Assembly: GCF_904849725.1 (NCBI RefSeq)
Contig: NC_058523.1
Location: 204,627,689 to 204,691,688 of the forward strand
From: Hordeum vulgare subsp. vulgare
Lineage: Eukaryota > Streptophyta > Magnoliopsida > Poales > Poaceae
Reading direction: 5' to 3'
DNA length: 64,000 nt
Position numbers and translations under genes: made by a program. Shown piece by piece: positions 58,126 to 64,000 of this stretch. The notes under the pieces are model-generated. The model was not told where the DNA came from. It made no database searches and saw only the letters and a list, made by a program, of their open reading frames with translations. Each line of letters begins with the position of its first letter. Position 1 is the first letter of the stretch.

Positions 58126-58999
58126 AGTTACTATTGAACCGCGAAGGTCCACAAGGGTACGCTCCGCACCAGAGTGGTACGGCAACCCTGTGATGGAAAT
58201 CATGTTGTTAGACAACGGTGAACCTTCGAACTATGAAGAAGCGATGGCGGGCCCGGATTCCAACAAATGGCTTGAGGCTATGAAATCCGAGATAGGATCC
58301 ATGTATGAGAACAAAGTATGGACTTTGGTGGACTTGCCCGATGACCGGCGAGCCATAGAAAATAAATGGATCTTCAAGAAGAAGACTTATGCAAACGGTA
58401 ATGTAACCGTTTACAAAGCTCGACTTGTCGCAAAGGGTTTTCGACAAATTCAAGGAGTTGACTACGAAGAGACTTTCTCTCCCATAGCGAAGCTGAAACC
58501 AGTCCGAATCATGTTAGCAATTGCCGCCTTTTATGATTATGAAATTTGGCAAATGGACGTCAAAACAGCGTTCCTTAACGGGAACCTTAAGGAAGAGTTG
58601 TATATGATGCAACCAGAAGGTTTTGTCGACCCTAAGGGTGCTAACAAAGTGTGCAAGCTCCAGTGCTCCATCTATGGGCTCGTGCAAGCATCTCGTAGTT
58701 GTAACATTTGCTTTAATGAGGTGATTAAAGCGTTTGGTTTCATACAGGTTTACGGAGAAGCCTGTCTGTACAAGAAAGTGAGTGGGAGCTCTGTAGCTTT
58801 CCTCATACTGTATGTGGATGACATATTATTGATGGGGAATAATATAGAGATGTTGGAGAGCATAAAGGCCTATTTGAACAAAAGTTTTTCAATGAAGGAC
58901 CTTGGAGAAGCTACATACATATTAGGCATCAAGATCTATAGAGATAGATCAAGACGCCTCATAGGTCTTTCCCAAAGTTATACCTTGACAAGATATTGA
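58126..58999 (+). pseudogene. pol: Copia reverse transcriptase (5' truncated)
   Basis: The frame enters from filler and reads PRRSTRVRSAPEWYG, the usual linker before Copia RT. RT motifs are NKWIFKKK, QMDVKTAFLNG (catalytic Asp about residue 151 counted from 58106) and LYVDDILLMGNN (YVDD 236-239), all intact. A single-base loss near 58977 shifts the frame, and a stop follows at 58997-58999. Integrase, protease and gag of this copy are deleted. The role when intact is copying element RNA into cDNA. Confidence 0.9.
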
Positions 59000-59793
59000 A
59001 GAAGTTCAATATGGAAAACTCAAAGAAAGGGTTCTTGCCAGTTTTGCAAGGTGTGAGATTGAGTAAGACTCAGTCGCCGACCACGGCAGCAGATAAAGAG
59101 AAGATGAGTTATGTCCCCTATTCTTCAGCCGTGGGCTCTCTAATGTATGCCATGCTGTGTACCAGACCTGATATAAACCTTGCCATAAGTTTGGTAGGGA
59201 GGTACCAAAGTGATCCCGGTATGGAACACTGGACAGCAGTCAAGAATATCCTTAAGTACCTGAAAAGGACTAAGGAAATGTTTCTCATTTATGGAGGTGA
59301 CGAAGAGCTCGTCGTAAAGGGTTACGTCGACGCTAGCTTCGACACAGATCCGGATGACTCTAAGTCACAGACGGGGTACGTATATGTGTTGAATGGTGGG
59401 GCAGTGAGCTGGTGCAGCAGCAAGCAAGAAGTCGTGGCAACATCTACATGTGAAGCGGAGTACATAGCTGCTTCAGAAGCAGCTCATGAAGGAATTTGGA
59501 TGAAGGAGCTCATCACCGACCTTGGAGTGGTTCCAAGCGCGTCGGGTCCAATGACACTCTTCTGTGATAACACTTGGGCCATTGCCATAACCACGGAGCC
59601 CAAGTTTCACCGGAAGACGAAGCACATCAAACGCCGCTACAACTCCATCCAGAACCATGTCCAGAGTGGAGTGATAGATATTTGTAAAGTGCACACGGAT
59701 CTGAATATTGCAGACCCATTGACTAAACCTCTTCCACGAGCAAAACATGATCAACACCATAATGCTATGGGTGTTCGATACATCACAATGTAA
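58996..59793 (+). pseudogene. pol: Copia RNase H and pol C-terminus
   Basis: It continues the same polyprotein in the next frame. Visible motifs are VGSLMYAMLCTRPDI, KGYVDASFDTDPDDSKSQTG (RNase H Asp), SSKQEVVATSTCEAEYIA (Glu), FCDNTWAIAI (Asp; Trp where Gly is usual) and HIKRRYN near the end. It stops with TAA at 59791-59793, about 18 bases before the polypurine tract region. The catalytic residues are present although the polyprotein is broken upstream. Confidence 0.9.
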
Positions 59794-59810
59794 CTAGATT
59801 ATTGACTCTA

Positions 59811-59825
59811 GTGCAAGTGGGAGAC
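59811..59825 (+). other. Copia polypurine tract
   Basis: The sequence GTGCAAGTGGGAGAC directly precedes the LTR start TGTTGG at 59826. Confidence 0.7.
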
Positions 59826-61566
59826 TGTTGGAAATATGCCCTAGAGGCAATAATAAAATGGTTATTATCATATTTCCTTGTTCATGATAATCGTCTATTG
59901 TTCATGCTATAATTGTATTAATAGGAAACAGTAATACATGTGTGAATAAATAGATCACAATGTGTCCCTAGCAAGCCTATAGTTGGCTAGCTCGTTAGTC
60001 AATAGATGATCATGGTTTCCTGATCATGGGCATTAGATGTCATTGATAACGAGATCACATCATTGGGAGAATGATGTGATAGACAAGACCCAATCCTAAG
60101 CATAGCACTACATCGTACTGTTCGTATGCTAAAGCTTTTCTAATGTCAAGTATCTTTTCCTTGGACCGTGAGATTGTGCAACTCCCGGATACCGTAGGAG
60201 TGCTTTGGGTGTATCAAACGTCACAACGTAACAGGGTGACTATAAAGGTGCACTACGGGTACCTCTGAAAGTGTCTGTTGGGTTGGTACGAATCGAGATC
60301 GGGATTTGTCACTCCGTGTGACGGAGAGGTATCTCTGGGCCCACTCGGTAGAACATCATCATGAGCTCAATGTGACTAAGGAGTTAGTCACACGATGACG
60401 TGCTACGGAACGAGTAAAGAGACTTACCGGTAACGAGATTGAACAAGGTATAGGTATACCGACGATCGAATCTCGGGCAAGTTCTATACCGACAGACAAA
60501 GGGAATCGTATACGGGATTGTTTGAATCCTTGACATCGTGGTTCGTCCGATGAGATCATCGTGGAGCAAGTGGGAGCCACCATGGGTATCTAGACCCCGT
60601 TGATGGTTATTGGCCGGAGAGGCGTCTTGGTCATGTTTGCGTGTCTCCCGAACCCGTAGGGTCTACACACTTAAGGTTCGATGACGCTAGGGTTATAGGG
60701 AATTGTTATACGAGGTTACTGAAAGTTGTTCGGAGTCCCGGATGAGACCCCGGACGTCACGAGGAGCTCCGGAATGGTCTGGAGGTAAAGATTGATATAT
60801 AGGACGGATGGTTTCGGATACCGGAAGTGTTTCGGGCATCACCGGTAACGTACGGGGACCACAGGGACCACCGGAGGTGGCCCCGGCGGTCCACCGAAGG
60901 GGGGCAACGACCCCGGGAGGTAAGGTGGGCCAAGTGGGGAAGGGAACCAGCCCCTAGGTGGGCTGGTGCGCCTCCCCACTCTGCCCAATGCGTGGCGGAG
61001 AGAAAAAGGGGGGCAAACCCTAAGCCAGGTGGGCCTAAGGCCCACCAGGGGTGTGCCACACCCCTCCTCCCCTCCTTGGCCGCCGCACCAGCCCCATCTA
61101 GGGCTGCCGCCCCCCCCAGGAGAGGGAAAACCTCAAGGGGGCGCAGCCCCTCCCTTCCCCTATATATAGTGGGCACTTTTGACCTCTCTCTCGGCGCAGC
61201 CCTGCCCTTCTTCCTCCTCCTCTTTGCCGGTGCTTGGCGAAGCCCTGCCGGGAGACCTCGTCTCTCCATCGATACCACGCCGTCATGCTGCTGGATTTCT
61301 TCCCCAACCTCTCCCTCCTCCTTGCTGGATCAAGGTGCGGGAGACGTCACCGGGCTGCACGTGTGTTGAACGTAGAGGTGCCGTAGTTCGGCACTAGATC
61401 GGAATCGCTGCGAGTACGACTCCATCAACCGCGTTCTAGCAACGCTTCCGCTTAGCGATCTTCAAAGGTATGAAGATGCTCTTATCCCTCTCTCGTTGCT
61501 GGTCTCTCCATAGGAAGATCTGAATATGCGTAGGAAAATTTTGAATTTATGCTACGTTACCCAACA
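59826..61566 (+). repeat. complete Copia LTR (1741 bp)
   Basis: TGTTGG at the left and CCAACA at the right are perfect 6-bp inverted ends. The first 290 bp match 57814-58105. U3 is followed by a GC-rich segment (60850-61150, long chance frames on both strands), a TATA box and a transcribed region. It acts as 3' LTR to the pol on its left and as 5' LTR to the gag on its right. Confidence 0.92.
61159..61169 (+). promoter_or_regulatory. TATA box of the Copia LTR
   Basis: CCTATATATAG follows a C-rich stretch and precedes TGGGCACTTTTGACC. It is the expected core promoter of this LTR type. Confidence 0.65.
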
Positions 61567-61567
61567 G

Positions 61568-61580
61568 TGGTATCAGAGCC
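61568..61580 (+). other. Copia primer binding site (tRNA-iMet type)
   Basis: TGGTATCAGAGCC starts one base after the LTR end CCAACA. Confidence 0.88.
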
Positions 61581-62822
61581 AGGTTTTCTATGCGTAGATT
61601 CTATGCACGAGTAGAACACAAAAGTTGTGGGCGATGATGTGCCAATTTGCTTGCCGCTACTAGTCTTATTCTTTTCCGGCAGTATTGTGGGATGAAGCGG
61701 CCCGGACCGACTTTACACGTACGCTTACATGAGACTTGTTCCACCGACAGACATGCACACCGTGCATAAAGGTGGCTAGCGGGTGTCTGTCTCTCCTACT
61801 CTAGTCGGATTGGATTTGCTGAAAAGGGTCCTTATGAAGGGTAAATAGCTTTGGCATATCATCGTTGTGGCTGTCACGTAGGTAAGAAGGCGTTCTTGCT
61901 AGAAACCCAAATCAGCCACGTAAAACTTGAAACAACAATTAGAGGACGTCTAACTTGTTTTTGCACGGTTTGACATGTGACGTGATATGACCAAAGTTGT
62001 GATGTTGCATGTATGATGTATGAGATGATCATGTTATTGTAATAGATTTCACGACTTGCATGTCGATGAGTATGACAACCGGCAGGAGCCATAGGAGTTG
62101 TCTTAATTTATTGTATGAGATGCAACGCCATGTGCTTACTACTTTTACTTCATTGCTAACGGTTAGCTATAGTAGTAGTGATAGTAGTAGTTGGCGTGAC
62201 GACTTCACGGAGACACGATGATGGAGATCATGGTGTCACGCCAGTGACAATGATGATCATGCGATGCCCGAAGATGGAGATCAAAAGGGCGAAGATGATG
62301 ATGGCCATATCATGTCACTATATGATTGTATTGTGATGTTTATCATGTTTTTCATCTTATTGCTTAGAACGACGGTAGCATAATAAGATGATCCCTCTTA
62401 AAATTTCGAGAACGTATTCCCCTAAGTGTGCACCATTGCGAAGGTTCGTTGTCTCGAAGCACCACGTGATGATCGGCTGTGATAGATTCTAACATTCGCA
62501 TACAATGGGTGTAAGCCAGATTTACACACGCGAAACACCTAGGTTGACTCAACGAGATTAGCATGTACATACATGACCTCGAATACAAGAGACCGAAAGG
62601 TCGAACATGAGTCGTATGGTTGAATAGGATCAGCATGAAGTTGCTCACCATGGTGACTAGTCCGTCTCACGTGATGATCGGACACGGGTTAGTCAACATG
62701 GATCATGTATCACTTAGATGACTAGAGGGATGTCGATTTAAGTGGGAGTTCATACTTAATTTGATTAAATGAACTTAATTGTCATGAACTTAGTCTAAAA
62801 GTTGTCTTTATAAATATTGTAG
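61581..62822 (+). other. Copia untranslated leader
   Basis: About 1.24 kb lies between primer site and gag start with many short frames and stops and no conserved protein. Leaders of about this size are usual in BARE1-type elements and carry packaging signals. I cannot point to a specific one. Confidence 0.65.
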
Positions 62823-64000
62823 ATGGCCAACGTCAACCTCAATTTCAACGCATTCCTAGAGAAAAACAAGCTGAAAGATGATGGTAGCAACTATGCGGAC
62901 TGGGTTTGCAACTTGAAGCTCATCCTTGAAGCGGCTAAAAAGGCTTATGTCCTTGATGCGCCGCTAGGTGACCCTCCCGCTCCCGCAGCAGCCCAGGACA
63001 CTCTGAACGTCTGGCAAACGCGGAGTGATGACTACTCTCTGGTTCGGTGTGGCATGTTATACAGTTTAGAAACGGGGCTCCAAAGGCGTTTTGAGCAACA
63101 CGGAGCATATGAGATGTTCCAGGAGCTGAAGCTAGTTTTTCAAGCTCATGCCCGTGTCGAAAGATATGAAGTCTCCGACAAGTTCTTTAGCTGTAAGATG
63201 GAGGAGAACAGTTCTGTCAGTGAGCACATACTCAAAATGTCTGGGTTACACGGTCGTCTGACTTCACTTGGAGTCGAACTTCCGGATGATGCTATAATCG
63301 ACAGAATCCTCCAGTCTCTCCCACCAAGCTACAAAGGCTTTGTGCTTAACTACAACATGTAAGGGATGGAAAAGACCATTCCCAAGTTGTACTCGGTGCT
63401 CAAGTCTGCAGAAGTAGAAATCAGGAAAGAGCATCAAGTGTTGATGGTCAACAAGACCACTAGTTTCAAGAAAGGCAAGGGTAAGAAGAACTTCAAGAAA
63501 GACAGCAAAGCTGTTGCCGCGCCCGGTAAGTCAGATGCCGGGAAGAAGAAAAAGAATGGACCCAAGCCTGAGACTGAGTGCTTCTATTGCAAGGGAAAAG
63601 GTCACTGGAAGCGGAACTGCCCCAAATACTTAGCGGACAAGAAGGCCGGCAACGTTAAAGGTATATGTGATATACATGTTATTGATGTGTACCTTACCAG
63701 CGCTCGTAGTAGCTCCTGGGTATTTGATACCGGTGTTGTTGCTCACATTTGCAACTCAAAGCAGGAACTGCGGAATAAGCGGAGACTGGCCAAGGACGAG
63801 GTGACGATGCGCGTCGCGAATGGTTCAAAGGTCGATGTGATCGCCGTCGGCACACTACCTCTACATCTACCGTCGGGATTAGTCTTAAACCTTAATAATT
63901 GTTATTTAGTACCAGCTTTAAGCATGAACATTGTATCAGGGTCTTGCTTAATGCGAGACGGTTACTCATTTAAGTCAGAGAATAATGGTTGTTCTATTTA
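62823..64000 (+). pseudogene. gag: Copia Gag and start of protease, one internal stop, runs off the window
   Basis: The frame starts ATG at 62823 (MANVNLNFNAFLEKNKLK). Residues 1-180 form the Copia gag (DUF4219/UBN2-type) domain. TAA at 63360-63362 interrupts it; the frame then stays open to the window end. After the stop come a Lys-rich stretch, the zinc knuckle CFYCKGKGHWKRNC (C-x2-C-x4-H-x4-C, first Cys about residue 253) and the protease active site VFDTGVVAHICNS (Asp about residue 302; Val where Ser is common). The stop fits a single C-to-T change. The rest of pol lies beyond the window. Confidence 0.9.

Larger units (their letters stand above)
57814..64000 (+). mobile_element. Copia retrotransposon(s), BARE1/WIS/Angela type, rearranged, runs off the window
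   Basis: Order on the plus strand: LTR fragment, end of pol, complete LTR, primer site, leader, gag, start of protease. One element cannot have pol before and gag after the same LTR, so two internal regions share the central LTR. The left internal region lost everything between LTR base 292 and mid-pol. The LTR start and length and the pol sequence fit the Triticeae BARE1/WIS/Angela group. Confidence 0.85.

Noticed and set aside
60827..61369. 180-codon plus-strand frame and 173-codon minus frame in the Copia LTR
   Set aside because: GC-rich LTR sequence upstream of and across the TATA box; open by composition on both strands.
61568..61580. tRNA-derived sequences at 30386, 43656, 55689 and 61568
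   Set aside because: They are 12-19-base primer binding sites complementary to tRNA 3' ends, not tRNA genes.
1..64000. a novel multi-gene biological system
   Set aside because: All coding frames with recognisable domains belong to Gypsy or Copia elements; no co-directed set of unknown genes is present.

Overview
The window is intergenic DNA from a large grass genome, almost certainly a Triticeae species (wheat, Aegilops, barley or rye group). It is nearly pure nested LTR retrotransposons. The indicators are Athila-type Gypsy elements with TGATACGTC...TATCA LTRs and a tRNA-Asp-type primer site, a Copia element with the TGTTGGAAATATGCC LTR start of the BARE1/WIS/Angela group, and non-coding elements with LTRs of about 4.8-5 kb that match the LARD (Sukkula/Erika-type) architecture. 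Family names are from memory of the families and could not be checked by search. No intact host gene, tRNA, rRNA or CRISPR array is visible. I found no defence or metabolic system.

Insertions were resolved from paired LTRs, primer sites, polypurine tracts and 5-bp target duplications. Host DNA is only 1-348 and 8531-8635. It carries element E1 (349-8525, minus; Gypsy with gag and protease only, TSD ggggt/cgggt). Next to it lies LARD-0, a plus-strand non-coding element starting at 8636 and running to at least 57813. LARD-0's 5' LTR is split by E2 (9719-53157, minus), and its internal domain is split by Copia material from 57814 onward.

E2 encodes one broken acidic protein and is itself hit twice. 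A solo LTR of family B lies at 12775-16925 (TSD caaac). E3 lies at 18289-50188 (minus, TSD gatcc) and is the only element with a full gag-protease-RT-RNase H-integrase set plus a downstream small ORF. E3 was in turn hit by LARD-1 in its integrase region (22303 to about 39313, minus, both LTRs present) and by a LARD solo LTR in its 5' LTR (44491-49455, plus, TSD ctgaa). LARD-1's 5' LTR was hit by a second family B solo LTR (34889-39050, TSD aatac). Depth is five levels.

The right end (57814-64000) is Copia: a truncated LTR, the 3' end of pol, a complete 1741-bp LTR with primer site, then gag and the start of protease of a second internal region. This is a tandem or recombinant arrangement. All coding regions carry stops, frameshifts or deletions.

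The most interesting signals are regulatory or structural. They include a hairpin motif shared by family B LTRs and LARD internal domains, a 660-bp near-identical patch between otherwise diverged LARD-1 LTRs, an LTR-like hairpin plus TATA between E3 pol and its downstream ORF, a possible spliced reading frame inside the LARD LTR, and templated filler DNA at two deletion junctions.
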